Shown piece by piece: positions 54,440 to 64,000 of a stretch of 64,000 nucleotides of DNA (positions within the stretch are counted from its first letter, which is position 1; each line of letters begins with the position of its first letter). The notes under the pieces are model-generated. The model was given only the letters and a program-made list of their open reading frames with translations, was not told the DNA's origin and did no database searches. Made by a program: the position numbers and the translations under genes. The DNA is from Dugong dugon (lineage: Eukaryota > Chordata > Mammalia > Sirenia > Dugongidae): assembly GCA_030035585.1 (NCBI GenBank), contig CM057461.1, positions 4,228,501 to 4,292,500 of the forward strand, read 5' to 3'.

Positions 54440-56179
54440 CTTGGCTTTTGACAGCCCTTAATGTTCTAAGGCTTGCTGCCTGTAGGGAAGGAGAGAGAGC
54501 GCTCTAAGGCTGCTTGGATGCAGCCTTCTCCTTGAAGACAGAGAAGGAGTCAGGGCAGAAAGGTCCTTTAACAGGGTCATCTCCGTGGGTGGACACCAGG
54601 CGCCCTTCCAGAGCATTCTGCAGAAACCAGTCACTCCTTTTCATTATTCGATATGAGTGACTAATGAATCGATCAATCAGTCTACACTCAAAGAACTGAA
54701 GGGAATCAACTGGAAAACTGCTTTAAACATTATGAAGGTTTCTGAGGTAACTTGTTATAAAATGAGTAGTGGAAAAAAACGGCACTTTTTTTCCTGATAA
54801 GCTAATAATAATTACCCAGAAAATTTAATAGGAAAATAAAAATCCCATCTACAATAACAAATGTAAAACATTAAACACATAGAAATGTGTAAGAAAGTTT
54901 CGACTTGTCAGAAGGGAACTATAAAATTTCAACTGAGATTTATTATTGATTAAAAAAAAGACTTAGCATAAAAAAAGAGACGTACCAGGTTCTCGAATAG
55001 GACAACTCAACTTGATGAAAAAGGCGATTCTCCAAAATGATTTTTTAATTCTGTCAAAACAGCACCAAATTGTTCTAATGTTCTTCTGGTGGAATACAGA
55101 TGATAGAATAGTCAAAAAAACTGAGAAAAATATGAGACAGGGCCCTTACACTGGATATTTAAATATATAATAAAATGGTGGAGATTAAAACAATGTGATA
55201 CAAAATCAAGGACAGACTCAGACGAATAAAAGAAAATTAAAAGTGCAGAAAGAGAGCTAAGCATAAATATAAGAAGTGGGTATATCATAAAAGCTGCATG
55301 TCATGTAAATGGCAAAAAATGGACTACTCAAAGAACAGCGCTGAGTCACTCGGCTGGCTCTTTGGGAAAAAAAAGGAAGGGTCAGGAAATCACACCTCCC
55401 ACTAAAATGAATTTCCTATGGACTGAAGTGTTAAATAGAAAGAAAAAGAACCAATAAACGAACCGGAAGAAAATAATGACTAGCTGTTTATCTGATCTTG
55501 GTGGTGCGGACAACCTTCTTGAGTATAAAATCAGTTAGCAGAAGTCTTAGAGAAAAAGTAATAGTTGATCTGATGTAATTTTTTAAACTTTTGAACAAGA
55601 ACATTATAAAAAAAAGCAGGAGGCTACTGACAAACTGGAGGAATATTCTGGACACACACAACAGGAAGACGTTAGCCCAATAAGAGCACCCCTAAAGCCC
55701 TTTTTTAGTGGGGACATAAAAATGGGGGACCATTTTATTCACGGCTGCTGAGTGTGACAATTGTTATTTTCTCTTAGGAATGGTCCAGCCCTCTGACTAA
55801 AGAATTCCACTTTTAAAGAGTTATCTTAAGGAAATAAATGAAGGTGGTTTCAAAGATCCCAGTCCAAAGGGACTCACTGGTGTTTTCCAACATAACTTTG
55901 CATACCGAAAAAAAAAAAATTCAGCTATTAAAAATCATGTTTTCAGAAGAAATTTAAGAAAATAAGAAATTGCTGATGTTAAATGAAAAAAGCAGGATAC
56001 AAGACTAACTACTGAGAACTGAGAACTATCCAAATTTTGCTTTGAAATAGGAGACACATATATACTGAACCTTCATTCATTAAATTTGCGTCGAGCATCT
56101 TCTAACAGGCAGACACTACATAATGAAGAAAACAGACATGGATGCCTGTAATTTACAGTCTAATGACATCTCTCTCTCT

Positions 56180-56226
56180 CACACACACACACAGACACAG
56201 ACACACAGACACACAGACACACACAG

Positions 56227-56264
<38 letters not shown>
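56180..56264 (+). repeat. (CA)n/(CACAGA)n microsatellite
   Basis: ACACACACACAGACACAGAC-type repeats ending in pure CA. Confidence 0.93.
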
Positions 56265-56267
<3 letters not shown>

Positions 56268-56315
56268 GGAGGTAAAAATGTTAATGATTACCTCTCTTTC
56301 TAGAGGGAATGCGTA

Positions 56316-56365
56316 TAGGGTGGCTAGGAGTCAGAATCGACCCGAGGGCAACAGGTTTTTGGTTT
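56316..56365 (+). mobile_element. AfroSINE 3' fragment
   Basis: AGGAGTCAGAATCGACCCGA GGGCAACAGGTTTTTGG. Confidence 0.75.
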
Positions 56366-56440
56366 TATGGGTAATAATTATTTTCCTTCTTATACTTATC
56401 TGAAAAGGTTTCTATCATACACATCTTATTTTCGTAATTG

Positions 56441-57249
56441 GAACTGAAACTTTGGTTTAAAAAAATCTCACTGCTCCCTCCACGAGCGACACAATCCTTC
56501 TCCAATCAGAGACACAATGACCACACCAATGTGTCTGTAAAGCTCTATCCTTCTGGGCCGATTATGCATCGCAATCTGCTTTCCCTGAAAATAGTTTCCC
56601 TTGTTAAAAGCAAGAATGAGCCAGGAGAAAGAATAGGAGACAATGATACGCCTACTATACTTGAAAAATCTAAATGACCTTTCAAAAGACTTAGACTGAA
56701 AATAAATGTGTGACTCAGGAACAAGTGATCCAAAAGACCAAATGTCCTCATAAAAATACCCTCAAACCCTCCCGAACTGTTGATAGTTTACCATACCAAA
56801 AAGAGACCAGCCATTCATGCTTGTAAGTACCGACAAGAAAATAGAAATTATGTCAGTAAATTTCAGGACCTGCTCAAAACTCACACATTTATGGTGCTCA
56901 TCTGCAGCCCAGGAATGGGGAACAGCAGAATCAACATAAACACCTTTCAAAGGCTAGAAGAGACCCGGAGGAAGGGGCGAGAGGCAGCAGTTAAAAAGGA
57001 TCTCTTTGAAATGGATTCTCCCAACATGTTTGTTTGGAATGATACAACAAAGACAGCCCCATCCCTTCCAGTCCCGAAGGAGGGGATGAACCTCAAGCTT
57101 CATGGAGACACAGCATGCTCCCACCCAGGCAGGAATTACACGCAGAATTGCAACTGAAGTCACTGAAGACGGACTTCTCCTAGCTTCTCTTTTTTTAAGG
57201 ATAAATCCAATCAGTGTGGATGTAAGACTATCAAGGTGAGGCATATTCG
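56441..57249. other. Unique sequence
   Basis: A 125-codon open frame at 56780-57157 (plus) shows no recognisable family or splice context and is not called as a gene. Confidence 0.4.
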
Positions 57250-57545
57250 AATGGTCAGAATAATCAATGATCATTCATTCACCCAAAAATATTCTGCCAC
57301 TGTGTCCCAGGCACTGATCTGGGGCTGGGGACACAGCCTGGGACAAGCCAGATCCAGGACTACGTTCCAGAGGGGCAGACAGGTAACACCCAAGAAACCG
57401 ACAGGACCATTTCAAAGAGTGAAACATGCAGCAAAAGACATCAGAACGGGAGTTTGTGAAGGAGAGTTACTGGGCATGTGGATTTAAGTAATGGAGTCAA
57501 GGAGGGCTTCTCGGAGGAGAAGTCATTTGAGCCGTGACCTGGGGT
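57250..57545 (-). mobile_element. L2 LINE 3' end
   Basis: TCATTCATTCACCCAAAAAT, GTCCCAGGCACTGATCTGGGGCTGGGGACAC and AGGGCTTCTCGGAGGAGAAG. Confidence 0.75.
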
Positions 57546-57884
57546 GAGAGCTTTCAGAGACAGCAGGAAGCAAGCAAGTCCAGGTGCTGACGGGGGATCC
57601 AGGGTGGCGTGGGGAAGAACAGAAAGAAAGCTAGAGCACCTGGACGTTCTCAGTGTATTGAGATTGGCGCGGGAAGTCTACCCATTCTGGAGTACAGAGA
57701 AGAGCGTGCTGTTGTCAAGTTTGGATGACGCATTCACGTCTGTCCGGGTCTTTTCTCATTCTGTCTAGTCACTACATCCTCAGCTCCCCCCACAGCCTGG
57801 TGCTTAGGCAGCACCTGGAGGTGGGAGGGAGGGGTGGGGAGGTGGGAGGCAAAGGGACAGTCAGAGGCCACGTGTCCCATTTCT

Positions 57885-58030
57885 TAGGAGTCTGGGTTCT
57901 GTGGTTCTGCCACTTACTCAACCTCTTTGGAGCTCTGTTTCCTCATCTGTAAAACAGAAGTAAAAGCACCATGCCCCCGACCTCAAAGGGATGTGCTGAG
58001 GAGAGACAGTGCACGCAAAGCATTTACCTG
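57885..58030 (+). mobile_element. MIR SINE
   Basis: CTGCCACTTACTCAACCTCT, GTTTCCTCATCTGTAAAACA and AAAGCATTTACCTGG. Confidence 0.75.
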
Positions 58031-58970
58031 GGTGTCCTGTACACGGTGACCTTCCGCTAAATGCAAGCAGAAAAATAAAAATTCAGGATAATTTATTCTC
58101 CCAGATTTTAGTATATGGGTCAGATGGTGAAGCTGTTTCACATCTGGTCTGAAATTTCCTGTAATAAAAATTATAAAGAAATCCAAATACCACAGAAGTA
58201 CAGAGGACAGAAAAACGAACCGCCAGGAACCCGTCACTCAGCTTCAACAATTACCAACAGGCGGTCCATCTCTTTACGTTGATCCCCACACACCGAGTCC
58301 CCCTGCGGTGTAACCAATTACTTCACACGGTCTTTCTAGCCATGGACTTGTAATTTCCACCCAGCTGCTTGGGCAGGACTGCGCAACAGAGTAACTGTGG
58401 CCCACCAAAGGCTGGTCAGCTTTGCCTTCTCAAAGGGCTTGAAATGAGCCACCCCAGCGGCAGGAAAGAGAGGAGCCCACCACCACCAAGGAAGGAGAGA
58501 CCCGCAGGAAATGGTGTGGTGGGCTTCCAGGCCCAGGAGGAGGGAAAACGGAGCGCCTTCGGGCAGAGACTGAGGGCCGGGTAGAGGCGTGCCTGCGAGC
58601 ACAGCTGGGAAGAGGCTGTCCTGATGGGAGAACTGTATCCTGAGTGTTCCTGAGCCTGAACTGTAACTGTTACTTCCCTAATAAGCCCCATAATCATGAG
58701 TACAGTCTGTGAGTCCTGTGTGGCCACTGCAATGAATTATCGAGCCCAGTAGAGAGTGCTGTGGGAGGGTTGGTTGGTTTCAGAGCTGGTACAGATGGCG
58801 GAGGGAGGCGGCACGTCTGACCCCCGCCTCACAGGAATCAGCCTTGAGCTGTTGATCTTGTGAGTGAGAGCAAGTCAGACACTGCCTCCACGCCATTTTT
58901 ACAGCCCCTCCCTCTTGGCTGGATTATTTTGAAGCAAGTGGAGTACATCATACCATTTCGCCGGTAAATA
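58031..58970. other. Unique sequence
   Basis: AAATCCAAATACCACAGAAG at 58167 hints at another old repeat. No exon seen. Confidence 0.35.
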
Positions 58971-59158
58971 CAGTAAAACCTGTGAAAGCCAGAACCTGTA
59001 TTAGGCAGAAATCTGTCAGAGAAAGAAAATTCAAATATTTTCCACCAAAATAAGTGATAGAAAAGTGGTAAGGCTGCATCCTGTCAAAGGCGGAAGACTT
59101 GCGAGACCTGGAAAAACGAGGCAGTCCCGTCGGGTTGCAGCTCTCACATGTTTCACTG
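58971..59158. mobile_element. Palindromic MITE, copy 2 (188 bp)
   Basis: Left end CAGTAAAACCTGTGAAAGCC with TA at 58969-58970; right end complement CAGTGAAACATGTGAGAGCT with TG in place of TA. Same family as 47673-47861, opposite orientation. Confidence 0.85.
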
Positions 59159-59289
59159 CATGAGCTTACACCCGTACGACTTTAACCCAAAATGACATCT
59201 GATTTCAAGCACAACACTCACTGACCCGTCTTTTAGAATTTCCAATGGCCTGTGTTGGTAAGGTCTGGAGAAAACAGTCCCCCAACTGA

Positions 59290-59925
59290 TTTATTGGTAC
59301 AATTAGGAATCGGTAGACAAGTGTCACAGGGCAATGCCTCCTTATACCTCTGAATTAAAATGCACATATCATTTGATCCAGGCATTGCAATTATCAGAAT
59401 ATTTATCACAAATAAAGTGGAACCTGAGAACAAAGATGTGTATACTAGTAAAAGGGCATTCGCAGCAGCGCTGGGTCTCCTGGCACATGTCTGGACACCA
59501 CCTCAACGTCCACCAACAGGGCTCTGAGAAGAACCGTTTGCTCCATGCTGTCCTCAGAATATCGGGCATAAAAGAATGAGGGACACTGACGTGTACTGAT
59601 AAGGAACGAGTTACAAGAAATAATGTAAAGTAAGAAAGGTCCAAAACTGTGTGTAGGCTCCCATTGTTAGGGTGAAAAAGAAGAGACCCACATGCACAGA
59701 CGATTTATGACTTGAATATATCTCCAAGGAGTTACAAATAGGGAACTGGCAACAGCGTTCCCCTCAGCGGAGGAGAATCGGAAGACCGAAGAACAAGAAT
59801 AGCAGGGAGACAGCTCTTGGTCTAAAACAGGTGATGATGATCGCAGTGTGTGCTCCTTCATACTGCTTAATTTTTCTTATCACATGCGTAGATTACATAT
59901 TAAAGTTTTTTTTTAAAATAAACCT
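59290..59925 (+). mobile_element. Old L1 3' end
   Basis: ATTTGATCCAGGCATTGCAA, GTCCACCAACAGGGCTCTGA and GTTACAAGAAATAATGTAAA follow L1 3' order, ending in a T run. Confidence 0.6.
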
Positions 59926-60185
59926 AAGGAGGCGAGAAACACGGGGGACAGACCAAACAGAATATCTAGCCTCTAAGGAGATCTGAGAGAAAGTGTAACA
60001 TAGAGGAACTGGCGTCAGCCAAAGTCACCACTTTCTCTTTAATAGCATCAAGAAAGTATGCAGGTCTTTATAGGTCACAACGGGTAAATGAGGGATCCAC
60101 GAGTAGCTCCTCAAGAATTAAAGACTCTGGACTTGAACTTGTGGATTTGGGGCTATGTTTCCTGTAGCTCTTGGTCCCTGAATTT

Positions 60186-60393
60186 GTTGTTGTTGGTGTG
60201 TGCCATTGAGTCGATTGCAACTCATAGTGACCTCATGTGAAGAATAGAACTGCCCCTTAAGGAGTTTCCCAGGCTGTAATTATTACAGGAGCAGATCGCC
60301 AGGTCTTTTCTTCAGTGGGGTGGATGGTGGGTTCAAACCACCAATCTTTCAGTTGAAAGCTGAGTGCTTAATCATTGCACCACCAGGGCTCCT
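60186..60393 (-). mobile_element. AfroSINE, full length
   Basis: TGTTGTTGTTGGTGTGTGCC ... ATTGCACCACCAGGGCTCCT. Flanked by GGTCCCTGAATTT (ending 60185) and GGCCCTGAATTT (ending 60408). Confidence 0.95.
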
Positions 60394-60457
60394 TGGCCCT
60401 GAATTTAGAGGACACCATGTTGGTCCCAGCCCCAGACTTAAACAACATAAGGAGGCA

Positions 60458-60689
60458 TTACTGACACGTCATCGGGAAAGACCAATCCCTAAAGGACATC
60501 CTACTTGGTAGTGCAGAGAGTCAGCAAAAACGAACGAAACCCTCAATGAGATGGATTGACACAATAGCCACAGCAATGGACTCAAAGATAGCAACCATCA
60601 TGAGGATGGTGCAGGACTGGGCCACGCTGCGTTCTGTTGTAGATAAGGTGGCCATGAGTTGGGGACAAGACAACTAACAACAACAACTG
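60458..60689 (+). mobile_element. RTE LINE tail
   Basis: AAAGACCAATCCCTAAAGGA, GAGATGGATTGACACAATAG and CATGAGTTGGGGACAAGACA ending AACAACAACAAC. Confidence 0.88.
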
Positions 60690-61148
60690 TTTCCCTGGGA
60701 ACTGTACCCTCCAACCCCATGGTTTTGGAAGCAGATAAAGATAGCGGTCGATGGCCTTGGCATGTCTGTTCTTTCTGGCTGGGTCTGAAATGTTTCTTCT
60801 CTCCTTAGAGTTCTGTGGGCCAATAAAACACGAGAAGTGACATCCTTTTCCACTTAATACTCTGACACATTTCTGTTTTTTTCCAAAGCTCAGACACACC
60901 TTATTTTGACTACTCTGACATTGGGATTTTGGGATCAGCAGAATCATTGGAACATCTGGGGAACATGGCGGTTCTGGACGTGCTTCACAGGCACTGCTGA
61001 TCAGCCCTCAACATTCTGTGGCGTAAATGGGCCAGAGAGTGGCAACGTAAATCTTTATCAAGCCCAGAGAAAAAGTCATCAAAGACGAACTTGTTTAATT
61101 ACAAGATGAATTCTTGTGCCCAGTAGTTAAAGAACTAGTACCATGCTT
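60690..61148. other. Unique sequence
   Basis: Nothing recognised. Confidence 0.35.
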
Positions 61149-61345
61149 GTTGTTGCTGGCTGCTGTCAAGTCAATTTTGACTCACAGCGACCCTATGTGA
61201 TGGAGTAGAAATGTCCCATAGAGTTTTCTTGGCTGTAATCTTTATAGAAGCAGACTGTCAGGTCTTTTCTCTCATGGAGCCACTGCGTGGGTTCAAACTG
61301 CCAACCTTTCAGTTAGCAGCCAAGCACTTAACCACCGCGCTCCTT
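61149..61345 (-). mobile_element. AfroSINE, full length
   Basis: TGTTGCTGGCTGCTGTCAAG, GTGGGTTCAAACTGCCAACC and TTAACCACCGCGCTCC (head truncated). Confidence 0.93.
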
Positions 61346-61859
61346 AGAACCATACCAGTGTGAAACAGATTAGACAGAATGATGGACAGACAGACCGATC
61401 CCCACAAGGCAATTAACAGTTCTGTGGGCCATAAACACAGTAGGCAAAGTCAGTCAAATCAGACTTTCTCCTTAAAAATATGAATGCTTCCTCTATCCAG
61501 ACCTTTTCTCTCCCCCTCAGCTCCTGCCCAAGTAACTCTCTTCTTGTACTTTTAAAATTATTTCCCTAATTTCTCTGAACAATCTTTTTTCTTAAATTGA
61601 AAGCACAGGGAATAATATATAGAATTCACAAACCCAGTTGCTGTTAAAGCTGTAGTCTTGTGACAACAAGAAAATCATTGGCCGTCAACGTCTCCCAGAA
61701 GCAGGTCTGGGCATCCTGAGAGCTTCCTTGTTTTCCCTCGACCCCAAGGGGTCCAACACTCCTCATCGAGGCCACCGGCTTGTATTCTCAGAGGCAGCTG
61801 TCCAGGAAGCCTGGAGCCAGCAGAGCTAGGCTGGGGGTCACTCCTAGTGTTCACCACCC
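61346..61859. other. Unique sequence
   Basis: Nothing recognised. Confidence 0.35.
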
Positions 61860-61999
61860 GCCCCTAGCCCTAGCCCTACCCAGGTGCTGACTTTAACACT
61901 CACCCACCCTAGCCCTATCACCACCCAACCTTAACGCTAATCCGAATGCTAACCATAACCCTAAACCTAACTCTAACCCTAACCCTAAACCTAGTCCTA
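61860..61999 (+). repeat. Degenerate interstitial telomeric sequence (CCCTAA)n
   Basis: CCCCTAGCCCTAGCCCTACC at the left and ACTCTAACCCTAACCCTAAA CC at the right, with about 18 six-base-like units, many mutated (CCTAGC, CTAATC, CATAAC). Confidence 0.9.
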
Positions 62000-62752
62000 G
62001 CACTTTGAAAGCCAATGAATTTCTTCCCCAGCCTCGTTCTTGCTTTATCTGAATCAGAATTGAGACACTGAGGTGTGGTCTCTGGTTCTCCAGGTGGGTG
62101 GACACTGAATCTACTGGCAACAATACAAAGAATAGTCTCGGTGTTAAACGGGGTGCTGGAGTTCATCCAATGTGTGGGCAGAAGGGAGAGAAAGGGCCTG
62201 GGCGGGAGAAATCCAGTAATGGTGATTTCACAGTAATCCCTTATAGCGTTCTCTTTATTTCTCAGCACACTGTCTGGAATACAAACACCTCACGTCTGAA
62301 CGAGCAAACTCTGCTTAGGGACGGGGCATCCCAGCATGGCGAGGGGGCCATAAACCAGCCCAGGGAGGACTCGCCTGGCCCAGCCACTTAGGAAAAGGGG
62401 CAGGGCCTAACTCTACCATCGGTCGCCCCACAGATAAAAGAAGGTCACTCACGTCCTCCCCCTCTATGGCCGTCATCTCTGGAGGCTCCCAAAGAAGCCT
62501 TCAGGGAGGCTCACTGTCCACGGCCTGGTGCTGGCGCTGTGCTGAGAGGGAGTCCCCAAGGCAGCGTCACTGGGCCTTCTTTGCCATTTGTAACCAGCAC
62601 TGCTGTCCGGACGCTCTGTGAATCCACAAGTTCTCTCTGCTTTGCCCTCAGTTTAATTTCATTTTGCACCAGTACCAAAGCATGCGAGGCACTTCTCTCA
62701 ACACATAACCTTCCCTACAACCTAGCGCGATGCTCGCCCTCTTCCAGGATAA
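62000..62752. other. Unique sequence
   Basis: No exon or repeat recognised. Confidence 0.35.
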
Positions 62753-63370
62753 ATGTTGTTGTTAGGTGCTGTCGAGTCGGTTCTGACTCCTAGCAACCCC
62801 AGGTACGGCAATACGAAAGGCTGCCCAGTCCTGCGCCATCCTCACAATTGTTGCTACACTTGAGCCCATTGTTGTAGCCACTGTGTCAATCCATCCGGTT
62901 GAGGGTCTTCCTCTCTTTCAATGACCCTCTACTTTACCAAGCATGATGTCCTTCTCCAGGGACTGATCCCTCCTGATAACATGTCCAAAGTATGTGAGAC
63001 GAAGTGTCATCATCCTTGCTTCTAAGGAGCATTCTGGCTCTACTTCTTCCAAGACAGATTTGTTTGTTCTGCCTGCAGTCCATGGTATATTCAATATTCT
63101 TCACCAACACCATAATTCAAAGGCATCAATTCTTCTTCGGTCTTCTTTATTCATTGTCCAGATTTTGCATGCATATGAGGCAACTGAAAATACCATGGCT
63201 TGGGTCAGTCACACCTTAGTCCTCAAAGTGATGTATTTACTTTTTGACACTTTAAGAGGTCTCTTGCTGCACATTTGCCCAATGCAATGCATCATTTGAT
63301 TTCTTGACTGCTGCTTCCATGGGTGTTGATTGTGGATCCGAGTAAAATGAAACCCTTGACAGCTTCCTCA
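62753..63370 (-). mobile_element. RTE LINE 3' 620 bp
   Basis: ATGTTGTTGTTAGGTGCTGT, TCCAAAGTATGTGAGACGAA, TTCTTTATTCATTGTCCAGA and TGACTGCTGCTTCCATGGGT are the reverse of the long copy's 3' part. Confidence 0.93.
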
Positions 63371-63461
63371 ACAACATAAACATTGAGAGTTAAAATTCAG
63401 AGACTAGGGTGAAAGGTGTCAATTCATTTAACCTTCTCCCAACACAAAGTCAAACAAACAA

Positions 63462-63512
63462 CTTCTATGAGGTCTCCATGAGTCAGAGTCAACACAGTGG
63501 CAATTAACAGCA
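63462..63512 (+). mobile_element. RTE/SINE tail fragment
   Basis: GAGGTCTCCATGAGTCAGAGTCAACACAGTGGCAATTAACAGC. Confidence 0.6.
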
Positions 63513-63829
63513 GCAGCAATAAGGTAGTAGATGATATTATGATCCCTGGTTCTAGATAGGAAACTGAGTCCAAGAGGTGAAGTGAAAAATGCCTGACCCA
63601 CCTGCTCAGTCAATAGAGATTCATGTAAAAATATTCACAAATATTAGGTTGAATGAGTAGGATACAGCATAAATGGCATTGATTTCAACTTTGTTTACAG
63701 AATCTATAGTGACATACACACGAACAGGGACAAAATGCTGGAATGAAACAGACCAGGATGCCAGCAGCACCCTCTCTGGACAGTGGGGTTAAGTGTGACA
63801 GTACATCTACATCCGAGAGGGGAGCTGTG
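63513..63829. other. Unique sequence
   Basis: Nothing recognised. Confidence 0.35.
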
Positions 63830-64000
63830 AGCAGTAGGTGAGGGTGTATATACGCAGGTGAACACGTACACTCAGGTGAGGGCACGGATGTACAGGTGAC
63901 AGTGCATACGTACAGGTGAGAATGTGTATGCAGAGGTGAGGGTGAGTACACACAGGTGAGGGCACATACACAGGTGAGGGCACATACACAGGTGAGGGCA
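63830..64000 (+). repeat. CAGGTGAG minisatellite running off the right edge
   Basis: About eight units of ACACAGGTGAGGGCACATAC type. The last three are nearly identical, and the array continues beyond the window. Confidence 0.92.

Larger units (their letters stand above)
54690..56440 (+). mobile_element. Old L1 (ORF2 end and 3' UTR), heavily decayed
   Basis: AAATCCCATCTACAATAACA, ATGAATTTCCTATGGACTGA, AATTCCACTTTTAAAGAGTT ATCTTAAGGAAATAA and AATGAAAAAAGCAGGATACA occur in L1 ORF2-to-3' UTR order, followed after the CA tract by L1-like TTTCTATCATACACATCTTA. No intact frame. Confidence 0.75.

Noticed and set aside
56780-57157. 125-codon open frame as a small gene
   Set aside because: No homology recognised, no splice sites or start context stand out, and this length is expected by chance in a stretch this size.

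Overview
The window is nuclear DNA from an afrotherian mammal, most probably an elephant. Two features support this. There are 23 recognisable copies or fragments of a tRNA-derived SINE of the AfroSINE type, with the box-B motif GGTTCGAACCC and a tail around ATGAGTCGGAATCGACTCGACGGCA. There are also about ten copies of an RTE-type LINE whose 3' tail matches the SINE tail. L1, L2, MIR, hAT-Charlie and ERVL-MaLR-like repeats fit a placental genome. The species call is inference from these repeats.

The only gene I can support is PHACTR3 (phosphatase and actin regulator 3, scapinin) on the minus strand. Five internal coding exons, with consensus splice sites and matching codon phases, lie at 20127-20285, 16940-17017, 6096-6275, 3084-3287 and 557-731 (796 nt, about 265 codons). 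In order they encode a polybasic nuclear-localisation segment, the first actin-binding RPEL motif, and the acidic and proline-rich disordered middle of the protein. The C-terminal RPEL repeats and PP1-binding end lie beyond the left edge. No upstream first exon was found between 20.3 kb and 64 kb, so that part is read as a large 5' intron or upstream flank.

Layout: 0-20.3 kb holds the exons and is GC-rich and full of tandem repeats (a G-rich tract at one donor, TGGA arrays, a 45-bp minisatellite of about 27 copies, CA/TG tracts with a local duplication, and an approximately 40-46-bp minisatellite abutting one splice acceptor). 20.3-32 kb is mostly unique DNA with old MIR/L2 copies, a Tigger-like element, TG-rich and tetranucleotide arrays. 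32-54.5 kb is dense in AfroSINEs, RTE LINEs, solo LTRs and L1 3' ends, many nested with visible target-site duplications; it includes a nearly full-length dead RTE element (48835-52130) inserted in an LTR and itself carrying two SINEs. 54.5-64 kb holds degraded L1, more SINE/RTE copies, palindromic DNA elements, a degenerate interstitial telomeric tract (about 61.86-62.0 kb) and a minisatellite running off the right edge.

No CRISPR array, operon, rRNA, functional tRNA or other protein-coding gene was found. The most interesting signals are the splice-acceptor-derived minisatellite at the RPEL exon, a mosaic tRNA-Gly/RTE SINE family, two kinds of foldback DNA element, and the evolving 45-bp minisatellite that is open in several reading frames without being a gene.
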